A stretch of 64,000 nt of DNA from Capitulum mitella (taxonomy: Eukaryota > Arthropoda > Thecostraca > Pollicipedomorpha > Pollicipedidae), in contig CP099844.1 in NCBI GenBank assembly GCA_030062745.1, positions 22,568,596-22,632,595 on the forward strand. The letters are read 5' to 3'. The notes beneath the pieces are model-generated. The model did not search any database. It was not told the origin of the DNA and was given only the letters and a program-made list of their open reading frames with translations. A program made the translations under genes and the position numbers. Within the stretch, counting starts at the first letter, position 1. The number at the start of each line of letters is the position of its first letter. This document shows, in pieces, positions 34,475 through 45,840 of the stretch.

Positions 34475-34960
34475 ATAGGCGATGATACACATCCTGACAC
34501 AGGCGGTGATACAATCTGGGAACAAACGGCGGAGCGTGTCCGGACACAGGCGATGATACACGTCTGGACACAGATGTAATGCATGTCGAGATACAGGCGA
34601 CGAGACACGTCCTGACACTGGCGGTGATACACATCCTGACACAGGCGGTGATACACATCCTGACACAGACGGTGGTACACATCCTGACACAGGCAGTGAT
34701 ACACGTCCGGACATAGGCGATGATGCACGTCTAGACTCAGGCATAATGCATGTCGAGATACAGGCGACGAGACACGTCCTGACACTGGCGGTGATACGCG
34801 TCCTGACACAGGCGGTGACACACATCCTGACACAGGCGGTGGTACACATCCTGACACAGACGTCGAGACACGTCCTGACACAGGCGGTGATGCACGCCCG
34901 GACGCAGACGGTGATGCTCGTCCGGACACAGGCGATGATGCACGCCCGAACATGGACAGC
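34475..34960 (-). repeat. 24 bp minisatellite with higher-order structure, about 20 copies
   Basis: Unit pattern ACACATCCTGACACAGGCGG plus TGAT, 24 bases, about 20 degenerate copies. Because the unit is three times eight, each minus-strand frame gives an eight-residue periodic peptide (VRMCITAC-like). A seven-unit block (about 167 bases) recurs: GCATGTCGAG begins at 34581 and again at 34748 with matching neighbours. Not judged coding. Confidence 0.93.
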
Positions 34961-37250
34961 AGAGCGAGTCAGAGCACGTCGGCCGGGGGGGGGGAGATTC
35001 CCTGGGAGGCCGGCAGTACATGTCCGGGTTCGTTCGGCGGTGCGGATGCGGACACAGTGGTACAGTGGTTCATGTTTGAACGCGCATGCAACAATGTCGG
35101 GGCATAGACAGTGGTCTTGATCCAATTATTCCGTGGCAGCGCACTTTCTGACTTACCGTTGGTAATTGTTTTGACAAATCGAGCCAGCGACGTACGAGCG
35201 TTTTCAAACCTGTAGAGCCAGAACCATTTTCTGACAGTTCCTTTCCGCGCAATATCATGAGCAGGGCTAACGTTAAAACTCTAACCAAATTTGGTAGGAT
35301 CGGAGGCATTGTGAAGCCTTTTCGTTGCATGGAACATAATAGGCTCAACGTTCAAATCATTCGAGGTTGACAGGACCGCTGCCCTTTACCTGACCTAGGG
35401 GCTGCTGCATCCACGCGTCTAGTAAGGCACATGCGGACGCTCTGACGGGGAATTTTCTGACACGCTTGTGAATCATGTAAGGACAGGCCGGCGATATATA
35501 TCTGCGCGCAGTTAGTAGCATGTATCTGAGCGCAGAACAGAAGTATCTGAACAGAAGTACAGTCACAGACGACGGCTCCTGGCCAGACGTCCGGCGGAAA
35601 CGTCCTGGCAGTCCGGTGGCACACATCCGGACCCGTCCGGCCTTGTGTTCCAATTAGCGGCTGCCGGACGGTGGCGGCCGCCCAGCTGGACCGGGTACCG
35701 GCTAACGGTCGCAGGTCCGCGTCCGAGCGCCGACTGCCGGACCTCTACCCGGCTCCGGCCGGCGGTGGCAGACCGCTGCCGGTGTCGGCCGGTTCAGGCC
35801 GCCGCTCCGCCGTCCAGCCAGTCAGCTGAAACCGTCTGCTGCCGAGCGGTTACTGATCAGAGACGAGGCACGAGAGAAGGAGCTGTGCAATGTTTTTGTT
35901 TTGTTTGCTGAGCAGAGTTAGTAAGATATCATTAGGAATGTTCTGTTGAACAGGCTCGTCGTCAGAATTTTACAGCACGAGAACTTATCGAGGTGGTGGT
36001 GGCTATCTCAAGACGTGTTTATAAATTCAGTACACATTTCGGCCACAAACTTCTCTCGGGAGTAAAAGCTTCTCCACGGCGGACAGGGAGAATATGCGCA
36101 ATGAGCCCGCAGAATCGCCATTGTTAGGCCGATTTTTTATCCCTTTTTACCCTGCCTAACCGGCGTCAAATATGTATCATTCAAACTTTTTAATCCCATA
36201 GCTCCAAAATGATCAGAACTGGTTGAACGGCCTCCAATCAACACAGCCATGCATCCAAAGACGTGAGGTTCGACGGCATGCTGCTTATGTGACATCACGT
36301 GTTCATGAGGCGCTAGAACCTGTTTCCATTACCGTTTCGTGTCACGCTTGTTTCGTCGCGATCTGAGTTTTAAACACCCACGGGATAGATGGACCGTGGT
36401 GTAAACATGGGCAGTGCTTTTGGATTGTCTAACGTTTTTTTCGGATTTCACACATTGGTTATGCAGAACAACCACTCTGCGGCCCTAAGCCACCGTTCCG
36501 ATAAACTCAACGGTAATCAATGCATCGATCAACTGAATCAAAGTGGTCTAGCCAAGACGCTCTGCAAATGCGGGCTAACAGGGAGAAGAATCGTTTCTGT
36601 AAACTTGCCTGTCGAGTAAGGACGCCAAAAGGACAACTTTTGGTACGTGTCTTATAAAGAATTCGTTGGTAACCATTACTCATCACGTGCAGGTAGAGAT
36701 GTTCGCTCAAACATGGGACGTGACTGCGGTCCAGAGACCTCAGATCGGCACTGCACCCAATGCAAATGCGAATTTAAGTTGGTAAGGCTCGTCTCCATAA
36801 GTGGACCAGTGGATCGATGCCATTCGATAGCCGGTGACGAAGACCGAGGCCGGTGACATATAACTGGGCCAGGCTCGATGCGTTCCGCGCCAAACGGGGC
36901 GGACAGTGATAGATCTATCCCGCTGGCTAGGCCCGACTGGGCGGGACTTTTCGACCGACGCTGATGAGAAGGAACGAGTTAATCCCACTGAGAGAAGCTA
37001 CGGGGAAATGACACGCTCCGCAGACAGTTAAAAATGAATGGATGAACAAGCTGAGCGTAACGCTGAGGGGTGGGGCATAATTGGGCCAGAAGGAAATAGA
37101 CAATAAACTGAGATGAAGGGAGCCGTTGGAAGTACATGAGAGATTATCTGCATACGCTTGACAAATCTCCGGGCTGGGAAGCTCCTTCAGTGCATCAGAA
37201 TGATACAATTTTCCCAGCGGTTACCAGTGAACATAACTAGTTCTGTTCCG
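34961..37250. other. intergenic, no gene seen
   Basis: Ten consecutive G's near 34986. A small CpG-rich patch lies at 35640-35830, and fragments reminiscent of the 24 bp unit vocabulary (CATCCGGAC) near 35580-35640. No gene recognised. Confidence 0.5.
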
Positions 37251-37450
37251 GACACATTATCCCGTTCCGGACACCATGGCTTTGTTCCGTCCACAGGGGC
37301 CCCGATCCGGACATAGTGACCTTGTTCCGGTCACAGCGGATTTCCCCCCAAATCAGTGGGATTTGTCCTGGACATAATGACCCTTTTCCGGACACAGTAA
37401 CCCTTTCCCAGACAAGTAGCTCTGCTCAGAATAACGTGGCCCTATTCCGG
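37251..37450 (+). repeat. degenerate tandem repeat of TTCCGGACA words
   Basis: About eight diverged copies of a 20-28 base unit with core CCTGTTCCGGACACAGTGA-like wording (variants GTCCTGGACAT, TTCCGGTCACAG). Too diverged for an exact period. It borders the promoter-like island. Confidence 0.65.
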
Positions 37451-37489
37451 ACGAAGCCTGGCCATGGTTTGACCGGTACGTCGGAGGAG

Positions 37490-38050
37490 GCGGGAGCGGG
37501 GGCGGGGGCGGGGGCGGAGGCGGCGGCGGCGGAGGCGCGTCCGCCAGAGGACCGCCCCTCCTTTTTGACATCATTAGAGACGGATGTGTGACCGGCCAGC
37601 GCACCGCCCCAGGTGATCTCCAGCGCTGCCGCCGGCCGGCAAAAAATGGGCTACAAGGTCGGTCACGTGGCCGGTGACGTCAGCACCGCCGGAGGGCAAC
37701 TGGAGCGGGACGCCGGTCAGCCGGCTGCCCTGCGGTCGTGTGGCCGGGGCCCGGCCGGGCCGGGGCCAAACAGAGCGCGTGGCGTGCAGCGGCGGCCGCC
37801 GCGCCGCGCGCCGCCGCCCGCCGGGAATGCGCCACTGCTCGCCGCGCATTGTCCGGCCGTGGGAGCCGACCGACTGGACGCGCCGCTCGCCAGGAACGAT
37901 GTCACGCGAGACGCGTCGGTGAGCGCCGCCGACGCGCGGCCGTCACCTGATGCGGCCCACGGCGTCCGTTGCTGAGGGCCCGTGCGGCGGCGGGAAGGTC
38001 CGCTGACGGCGGCGGCGGCAGCGTGGAGACTGGAGGAGCCGGGTTTCCGG
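37490..38050. promoter_or_regulatory. orphan promoter-like CpG island
   Basis: Starts with stacked GC boxes (repeated GGCGGGGGCGG, 37490-37535), then an E-box CACGTG at 37664-37669 and a perfect CRE TGACGTCA at 37675-37682 six bases further on. CpG-dense to about 38040. No gene is recognised within 5 kb on either side. The combination is typical of housekeeping-type promoters; direction is unknown. Confidence 0.35.
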
Positions 38051-39896
38051 GACAGGAAGACAGGCATAATGAAAGGCCGATACAGGTTTGCGGAAGGATC
38101 TAGATGACTGATAGCTTCGAGATGGCAGACATCAAACACAGCCACAAAAGAGATCGTTTTATCTGTGATTTTACAAACAGCCCTATGATGTGTGATCACA
38201 AAATGAAATAAAACTCCTGTGGATTTCAACGTTTTATTATCATACTGGCAGGCGCATCACAGTTTAATTGGAACCCATATGCCTTCTATGGCAGCCAGTT
38301 GCACGTGGACATGTTCAGTATCAACAAAAACATATCATAATACATTTGCTTCCGGATGATTTGCGTAAATGCACACTGAATAAGGCTCGTTGTAGTCGAT
38401 TCGGCCTGGCACGGATGTCTTCCTTAGTCGGCAGTGTGCCGAAATTCGTCCAGTCTGTTTCAAACAGCTCCCTATACGGTAGCGCGGTTCGTCCGGTCTG
38501 CCACACATAGTTTCCCGCACGGCAGTGCACTGTTATAACCAGTGCCGTCTGTTAGAGATATCTTCCTGTGCAGCAGCGTGGTGCCGCAGTCGCAGGTCCA
38601 CCTCGGATCCCGTTCAAGTCGCCGGAGAAACGACCTGGTTTATATTGGTTTTATTCAGCATTTGGCCGCAAACTGGTATGGCCCAGTTTCGGTTAAAACA
38701 GCCAGTTAAGTATTGCAGCATTGTGTACACAGATCCTCCTTAAACATAAGCACGATGTACTCTTGGTGTCTTTCTTGATTTAACATACCCATTTGCACAA
38801 ACCTACATACTTTTCTGGCAATATCTTTTGCTGTAAGCACAATATACTAGTTTGGCAAAAGTGAAGTACATCTTTAATTGATAACTGACAACTAATAACT
38901 GGTAACTCTGAAACTCGACCACTTCCTCGCACTGTTCGAATGACAGCCTGCAGAGCGCTGCGCGTGCCACGAGCCACCAGCCGCCGCTCAGCGAGCCGTC
39001 AGCGGCGGCTCTCCGTTACCGGCCGTCAGTGGCAGCTGTTCTGTTGCCAGGCGCCGACGGCCAGTCTCGCTCCACAGCGGAACTGGAGCAACGCACACGC
39101 GGCCGGCGGCGGAAACCGTCAGCGCCGTCAGCCGGCGGCGATCACCGTCCTGCGAGCAGACGCAGACGTTGACCGGCACCGGTCTGACGAAGAGACGCCG
39201 CACGGCAGCGACGGGGCACTGAACTCGTCCGGTCGTTTTCGTTGGAACACCGGCCGCGCTCTTCGTGCACCAAAGTGCCTCACGAAGCAGTCGTGCTCGT
39301 GCACGCACGCATTGATTCCGCACACGGGAGCGGCGTAGACAGCTGACTGATTCGGCTTAACTTACTGGGCGTGAGCCGGCGTTCCACCTCGCACGCATGG
39401 CTGCAGCCTATGAGGAGGACCCCAGTGTACTCGTTTGTTGAAACGGAACAAGCCTGGTCGTCTTTTTCCGGCTAGCTTGTGCCACCGTTGCACGGAAACC
39501 GGCTCCCATACAGATAAAAAAGCGGTCAGCGAACCCAACGTGGGAGCACATGAGGGAGGTCAATGCCCCGACGTGGTTGGCCAGGCGTCATGTGGAATGT
39601 GGAATGTGGAATGCGCTGGAGCGCTGCCTCATGAGATATATTTGTGTAGACATTTAAGCCTTCCCGACGCTTATCGTGGATTAGCAGCGATGTGGCGGTG
39701 CAAGTGCTTAATTAGACGCATTTTATACGTACTACTTGCCATACATGGCGGTATATATGATTTCCATTATAATGGAAAGAAATGACGGTATGCAGCATGC
39801 TGTGAAGTTTGCGGTACAGTCCTTTTGCAGCCGTTGAATGCATCCTTTAGCCGTGCCACTCGATTCTTCATAGCGCATATCAACAAGGGTATAACT
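38051..39896. other. intergenic with a small CpG island
   Basis: CpG-rich block at 38940-39260. Three TGGAATG heptamers in tandem at about 39593-39613. Otherwise no gene or repeat seen. Confidence 0.5.
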
Positions 39897-39988
39897 GGAG
39901 GCAGTGGTGTCGTTTTGTGTAAATGATTAGTAAGGCCGAGCCGAGTGCCTGACAGCCCAACCTCCCCAAAATGTGAGTTTCTCAACGG
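39897..39988 (-). mobile_element. fragment related to the hAT-like element at 42620
   Basis: The reverse complement shares TTGAGAAACTCACATTTTGG, the following GGAGGTTGGGCTGT and, further on, AATCATTTA and CGACACC with 42951-43050 of the complete element. About 90 bases remain; termini and target duplication are not visible. Confidence 0.6.
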
Positions 39989-40112
39989 TTTTGACTCATC
40001 TTATACTGGTCGACAACAATTGTTTATATTTAGTCATCATTTAACGAATAGCAAACTGTATATACTCATGGACAAGTAAACGTATGTATATTTGCATGGA
40101 CGTGTATATATT

Positions 40113-40114
<2 letters not shown>

Positions 40115-40149
<35 letters not shown>
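40115..40149. repeat. (TA)n microsatellite
   Basis: 35 bases of uninterrupted TA repeat. Confidence 0.97.
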
Positions 40150-40151
<2 letters not shown>

Positions 40152-42611
40152 TTCTAGATTATCCACAACAGATACAGATCAGGAAGCGAGAAGCAAAATT
40201 CAAGCTATGTGAGATGTACTGCATACTTTTCGACAACATGGTGTTTTGATCAGTGATCAAAATCACAATGATCAAGACTGTGCTGTCGAAACGTATGCAA
40301 TACATCCGACATAATTCGAATTTCGCTTGCCATCTTGATCCATATACAGTTCTGTTGTATGAAGCCGCTTATTTTTGCTTCCGTTTTTATTCCGTCTGCG
40401 TTTTTACACACATTTTTTTGTTTACGATTTTTTAGCAAAAAACATTGGCAGAGCCCAGAAGAACATTAGTAGGGCTTGAATCAATCTTGGTACGGCCTGG
40501 ATACTACAAAGCCTATGCAAAGCGACGTCTCTGACTGGAGACATGCATTATACATGTACTGACATGTCTGATCTATGAAAACAAATTTACGCATTTTGAG
40601 ACCTACGTGAATCGTGCATTGAAGCGGGATCATCTTACGAAGCACGCGGCGAATTTCGCAGTGCAGCATCTAGCGCACCTGACATCGCATAATATATTCT
40701 TCGTGCCACTCGATTCTTCTCGTGCAGATCAACGGGCGAAGGGGCATTCCATTACAATACCCTTGGGCAGGACAGTTTTATAGTTGGCCCCTTTTGTGGC
40801 AATGCGCTGATATGTTTTTATCACGCATTATACATTACATCCTTCCATGTACTGCTAGTTGTTTGCTTGTGTTCATGTGTTCACTTTGCTCTTTCTTGGA
40901 CATGAATAAACATACAGTAAAGTTTGGTAACGTCTTGTCTTGGTAATACTTGCCTCTTCTTACAAACGTCCGTTTTCGGCGAATCCTCTTGCATTCTGTA
41001 TTAGAAATCGATGTCCTGCTTTTAGAATAGGCCTTTATTTGACGCCGACGAAACTGACGTAACCTGAGTGACAAATGCAAAATTCGTTGTAGCATGATGC
41101 CGATGATGTAGCTTGCACAACTGAATTTCGTGGACTCAAAGGCAATGCATCTTTCGTTAGGGAATCGAGACAAAGACGTGCTCACAAATAAAACTATCCA
41201 GTCATAAAGAGTTCGTTTTTTCCGTGCTATATTTTTTGTCGTTGTGAAAAACAAGAATTGGAAAGTGCAGCGCACAAGCCAATACTTTTTGTAAAATGTA
41301 CTGCGTTTGAGAAGACCCTGTGACATTAAGCTGGTCGTTGACCTCTTTCCTGTCTCGGAGAAACCCGGCCTAAGTCCGCGAGTTGCTGCGGGCCACGGCC
41401 GGACACATTCTCTCGTTTTGTAGTACAGCCCGGCTCCCGCTCGGACCGCCGGTCCGGGATTTTTTATGTTCTCCGTACGTGCCGGCCAGGATATGGCCGT
41501 CCGGCCGGCCTCTGGCTCGTCCAGTCACGTCCGGTCCGGTCCGGTCCGGACCAGGCCAGGACCGTAACGTTCGCAGCGGCCGCGTGATCCGGGTGTTGTC
41601 CGTCACGTGGTCACGGGTGGGGCGCCCGACCAGTGTGTCGACAACTCACAGGGCAAGTGGGGTCATTACCCTACCGCCGCAAACAAGTACCTAGCAGCTT
41701 CGGAAATGGCCAATTTAAATATGGTTGCCCTCAACAAGAAGAAAATATCTAATTAGGTCAGAACGTTTGGTCACGGAAGTAAATGGTCCAAAGCGTGAGA
41801 ACAGCTGGTCCGGATTGGGATGGGATGTCTTCATCTTTGCAGTGGTCGGGCAGGCTTATGACTGCCCCAGTCAGCTTTGTTTGATTTTTCACGGGAGGGG
41901 GCACCTGGCTATTGTGACGGACGCATCATTTGACGATTGCCACGCACCGACGGATGGCGCCCGTTATGTGTTGACAAGTAATATCTGGTGATCTGGGTCG
42001 GGGGGTTCCATCTCCTAGACATTTTGGTTCGTGAAAACGTGCATGGCATTTATAATCTTATATTAGGGTAGTCTTCCCCAGCCAATTTGACGGCCCTCTT
42101 TTGCGTGAAATTTTGATTTGTTCTGTGTATTATATTGGAATCCCTTGCGCCATTTACCTTAGATGAAAACTGCGAACATGGCATAAAAGAGCTCACTACG
42201 CTTTAGCGTCTAAGCTGGTGGCTTGTGGTTTCATGGCTCACTTCCCTGATTGATACTTATTTCCCGCCCAGACAGCATTCCTATCTTCCCTATCTTCAAC
42301 CACATCCTATTCCGGACCCATAGAGGCAATGGCCATTGCAATATTACCCTTAAGTTCTGCTGATTGTTTTTCTTATTTGCCTGCACCACTTACCGCGTTA
42401 TCTATCTAAGCGTTCACTTGCTCAGCAACTGCGGCGCACGTCTAGGTTTAACAAGTGATTTTTTTTCTTCACGTGAACGTTTGAACCTCACCACTCTGCC
42501 CTAGGCCGTACATGGTTGAGTGGCTGTGCCCTGACGTATGTACTGGCGGACATATTCGCCTTGTGATGAGCTGCACGCTGGCTGACCTGGTGTCGGCGCT
42601 ATGGCCCGCTC
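40150..42611. other. intergenic with a small CpG island
   Basis: CpG-rich block at 41400-41660, which contains the pentamer repeat at 41529. An 18-base match (CGTGCCACTCGATTCTTC) links 40702-40719 with 39852-39869. No gene recognised. Confidence 0.5.
41529..41551. repeat. short (GTCCG)n pentamer repeat
   Basis: Four GTCCG units, the same pentamer class (ACCGG on the other strand) as the large tract at 61155-61490. Confidence 0.85.
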
Positions 42612-42619
42612 TTGGACAC

Positions 42620-43147
42620 CAGGTAGCGTAGCCAGGGAGGTCCTAGTGGTCTCGGGACCCTCAGAATTTTTCGACCCACGAAGGAGCCTCGTGGCATTGG
42701 CCTAAAGGGGCCCCTCTGGCCGGGCAAGACAAACCCATTCTTCTGCAAAGGGCCCTCAGGCCCCAGGCACGAACCCTTCTGGCAGATAGCGGGGTGCCCC
42801 TGACCGGGAAAAGTAAGTGAGTACTTCGGCATGCACTTACCAGAAAGCCGAATACCGAAAAGGATGCTCCTCTGCAAAGGAGCCGCCAGCCAGGAAAGGT
42901 CCCCTGGCATGGGATAGTGTCGGTCGGTCAATACAAAGTGCCCTAAATCCGTTGAGAAGTTGAGAAACTCACATTTTGGGAGGAGGTTAGGCTGTGAGAC
43001 CCCTTGATCTACCCCTCCCCCAAATCATTTATTTAAACCGACACCCTTGGCCATGAGGCCCCCGCAGTGTTTAAGGGGCCCCCTCAGCGTTGGGCATAAT
43101 CTCCTCATCCTCTAGGACCCCCGAAAAAATTATTGGCTTCGCCACTG
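42620..43147 (+). mobile_element. hAT-like non-autonomous DNA transposon, 528 bp
   Basis: Flanked by the perfect 8-base direct repeat TTGGACAC (42612-42619 and 43148-43155). Ends are imperfect inverted repeats: left CAGGTAGCGTAGCCAGG, right the complement of CAGTGGCGAAGCCAAT. An 8-base duplication and CAG-starting ends are characteristic of hAT elements. No transposase; the 110-residue minus-strand frame inside is not recognisable. The interior shows related blocks near each end (GGTCCTAG at 42640 and CTCTAGGACC at 43110), extending the inverted repeat. Confidence 0.82.
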
Positions 43148-43155
43148 TTGGACAC

Positions 43156-44509
43156 CGTATGACCACGACGCCGGTGCACCCTCAAGCTCCAATCAATCAA
43201 TCAATCAATCAACCATTCAATCTGTGACAGGAGTGTGTCGACCGTCGTGCTCTGACCGGTGCGTTGACAGCCGACCCGTCAGACCCGACACCACGTGGCG
43301 GCTGTCGGCACGTTCCTGACGCCCGGTGCCAGCGACCGTCACGGGTCGGACCGCCGCGGCTCGCCGCCCCAGCGCGGACGACCGGCCGCGGCCGGTCCGC
43401 GCTGGCCCTGAGCCACGCGGGTGGCGTCACGGTGTCTTCCGCAGGGGAGCGGCGCCAGTCTTCTCGCGCATCGACCAGGAAATAAATCCAGTTTGTCGCA
43501 GTCACGACCGGGCTTTCAGCGGCCGCCGTGGATCTGGGTCACGGAGCTACCGAGCTTGTGGCCACTGGTCGCTCGTAAACCGGTGTCGGCAGGGGCTGAC
43601 CCGTCCACACAGTGGCCGTCAATTCCCTCGGGATGATTGGATAGCGGGATCATCGTGAGTGGGTGAAAACAAGGAAGGTCTCTTGTACAAGAGCACGGAC
43701 GCAACCGGCGAAAGGTAGTCCGGACCCGTCCTCCTTTATTTTGCAGGTCACCAAAACTTGCAAACATTCCGAATAAATCGTACGATACCGTACGTTTCTT
43801 GAGTGGAGGTGCAAGGAAATGCGCTCCTCGACTTTTGTAGAAAACAGTCACACGTAGAAGACCTCCGGAAAAAGAAACGTCATTAACGTCTTATTTCCTG
43901 TCTCTGTTTGCCATCGGCTCATGGAACAACCCTTCCTGGCTGGAACAGTCGTTAAAACAGGTACGGTGGAGGCCCGACCAACTTGCTGATGCAAACCTCG
44001 CGAAATGATATGTGAAAAGGGAACGACTGCTTACTTTGAAGACTGGGTTTTGGACCTCCATTTAACGCTGTTACATCGTGCATACAATTTCTTACGTGGA
44101 ACCAATGCATTTATATTAGAGAAAGAAAAATTACGTTGAGCTATACTCTCAGTGTTATGTTATACCGAAAGCAGGTTCTACAGAAATACTCCAGATGGCG
44201 TTTCTGTCCCCCTGAGGCCAGAGGCGCCGATTTCTGCAAATCACTGGGGGCCGAGCCGAAGGCCCAACAACGTGACCCCCCTCCAAATCAGGGTTTTTTA
44301 ACGGATTTAGCCAATTTTATTGCGACCAAATAAATTTTTAGGTTCTCTTGTTACTATTCATTGACTAAAAAACTCATTTATCCCAGGTATATATAGACAG
44401 AAGACAGAAATGCAGATATATATATATCGCTTTAGACTTTATTCTTTGCTTTCTGCGTATTTATTGCCTGTTGCGGCCGCTCTCTTCGTTATTATGACAC
44501 ATTTACCTT
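43156..44509. other. intergenic, small CpG island and AATC microsatellite
   Basis: (AATC)n at about 43190-43211, then a CpG-rich patch at 43240-43460. No gene recognised. Confidence 0.5.
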
Positions 44510-45722
44510 TTAACCCTACTCCCGGCATGCGGCTGAATGCGCCCTCCCTCGGGTTTTCTGCCTGCCAATGCCAGGCTTTTTCACGCAGCCTCACGAAACT
44601 TGATCACTTTTCGTAGCTATTCTTTCTACGTACTGCGACAAAATTCTGAAATTCTCTTCTACTTAGGGGCGGAGCCAGGCAACGTTTTTGGGAGGCACCT
44701 CACGCCATTTTTGGCCCTGTTCAGCGTAAAAGGAAAATTACTGCCAAAACTAGCGTTTTTAAGATAGAACTTAAAACTTTACATGAATGTATAGCTGAAT
44801 ATCTGGGCAACGTGCGAATACAATTTTGTTTATCTGAGATCACTTTACAAGATCTGATCAAGGTCAAAAGTCAAAATTTGGTTTTATAGCAATAACTTCG
44901 GTGCTATTTTCTGAAACGCCAAACCCGGACAAGAAGTGACGTAGAAGGGTGCCCTCGACTTGTGTATCAAGTTTCAGCCTGATATCAGGCCAGGTCACGG
45001 AGCTATGACCTGAAATGTCAGTGCGCGTACCCCATATCACAATAGCCGTAAAATGGAATTCTTGAAATAGAGTGAATCCAAATGACTGAAAACGTTTACA
45101 GATAATACCAAATGTACACAAGATCATTCCAAGTAGCTTCAAGGTCACTGGAGGTCATTTAAGGTCAAAGGTCACAAGTTGATCTGAGGAGCACATGACC
45201 ATAACAGTTCCCCTTTTTCATGTCCCTGGCACCGCTTATGCTATCATTAAACAAACATTGTAATGCAGTTCGTACTTCTTTAGCATACCATGACTAGCAG
45301 GAGCCAAAAAGTGCTTTTGCCTTTTTTGTTCATTCAGTTGTTAAAAAATTAATGCTGCTATTTTTGAAACCCTGTGGACGCTTATGAGTTTTCTCAAAAT
45401 TTCAAACGTGTGTACCAATTTAAAAGGTCCCAGCTATAATCTCTCGATTCATGCCAACTTCATCGAAATGGGTTTATAAATAATGGAGTTATAAGAAGTC
45501 CAAAAGTATGCCCCATTTTGATATTTTTGCCCCCTATATCCACCCCTTTTAAAATTTAGGAAATCCATTTTTTCATTGTGTAGCTTACGTTTGGCAAATC
45601 CATTGCCGTTTGTTGCGATGAAATCAGATGTCTAGTTCTCGAGATTTCAGGGGGGGGCGAATTCGCCCTCCCCCTTTGCCGGGAATCGGCCATACCGTCT
45701 AGCCCTCCGGGAATAGGGTTAA
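44510..45722 (+). mobile_element. piggyBac-like non-autonomous DNA transposon, copy 3
   Basis: TTAA at 44510-44513 and 45719-45722, ends CCCTACTCCCGG and CCGGGAATAGGG. Same orientation and length as copy 2 but visibly more diverged (roughly 80-85% by eye), so probably an older insertion. The left G-rich palindrome has decayed. No transposase. Confidence 0.85.
45162..45174 (+). promoter_or_regulatory. DR1 nuclear-receptor motif inside piggyBac-like copy 3
   Basis: Perfect AGGTCAAAGGTCA retained although this copy is the most diverged and its neighbouring half-site cluster (about 44848-44876) is broken. Confidence 0.4.
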
Positions 45723-45782
45723 GCCGGCAGAAAACATTTCGTGGGCCCAATCCAGCATTGGGTGGGCCAGGGTGCTCTCAAA

Positions 45783-45840
45783 AGAATATAAATCGACACC
45801 CCTGCCTGAGCCTGTACTTCGGTTTACAACTGCGCCACTG
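45783..45840 (+). mobile_element. probable hAT-like terminal fragment
   Basis: AATCGACACCCCTGCC resembles AACCGACACCCTTGGCC inside the element at 42620, and the segment ends in GCGCCACTG, the complement of a CAGTGGCGC hAT-type end. Start and target duplication not identifiable. Lies just beyond the third piggyBac-like copy. Confidence 0.4.

Noticed and set aside
34433-35125. Cys-rich repeat protein on the minus strand (VRMCITAC pattern)
   Set aside because: The 24-base unit is a multiple of three and stop-free, so periodic peptides appear in more than one frame; no start context or flanking exon.
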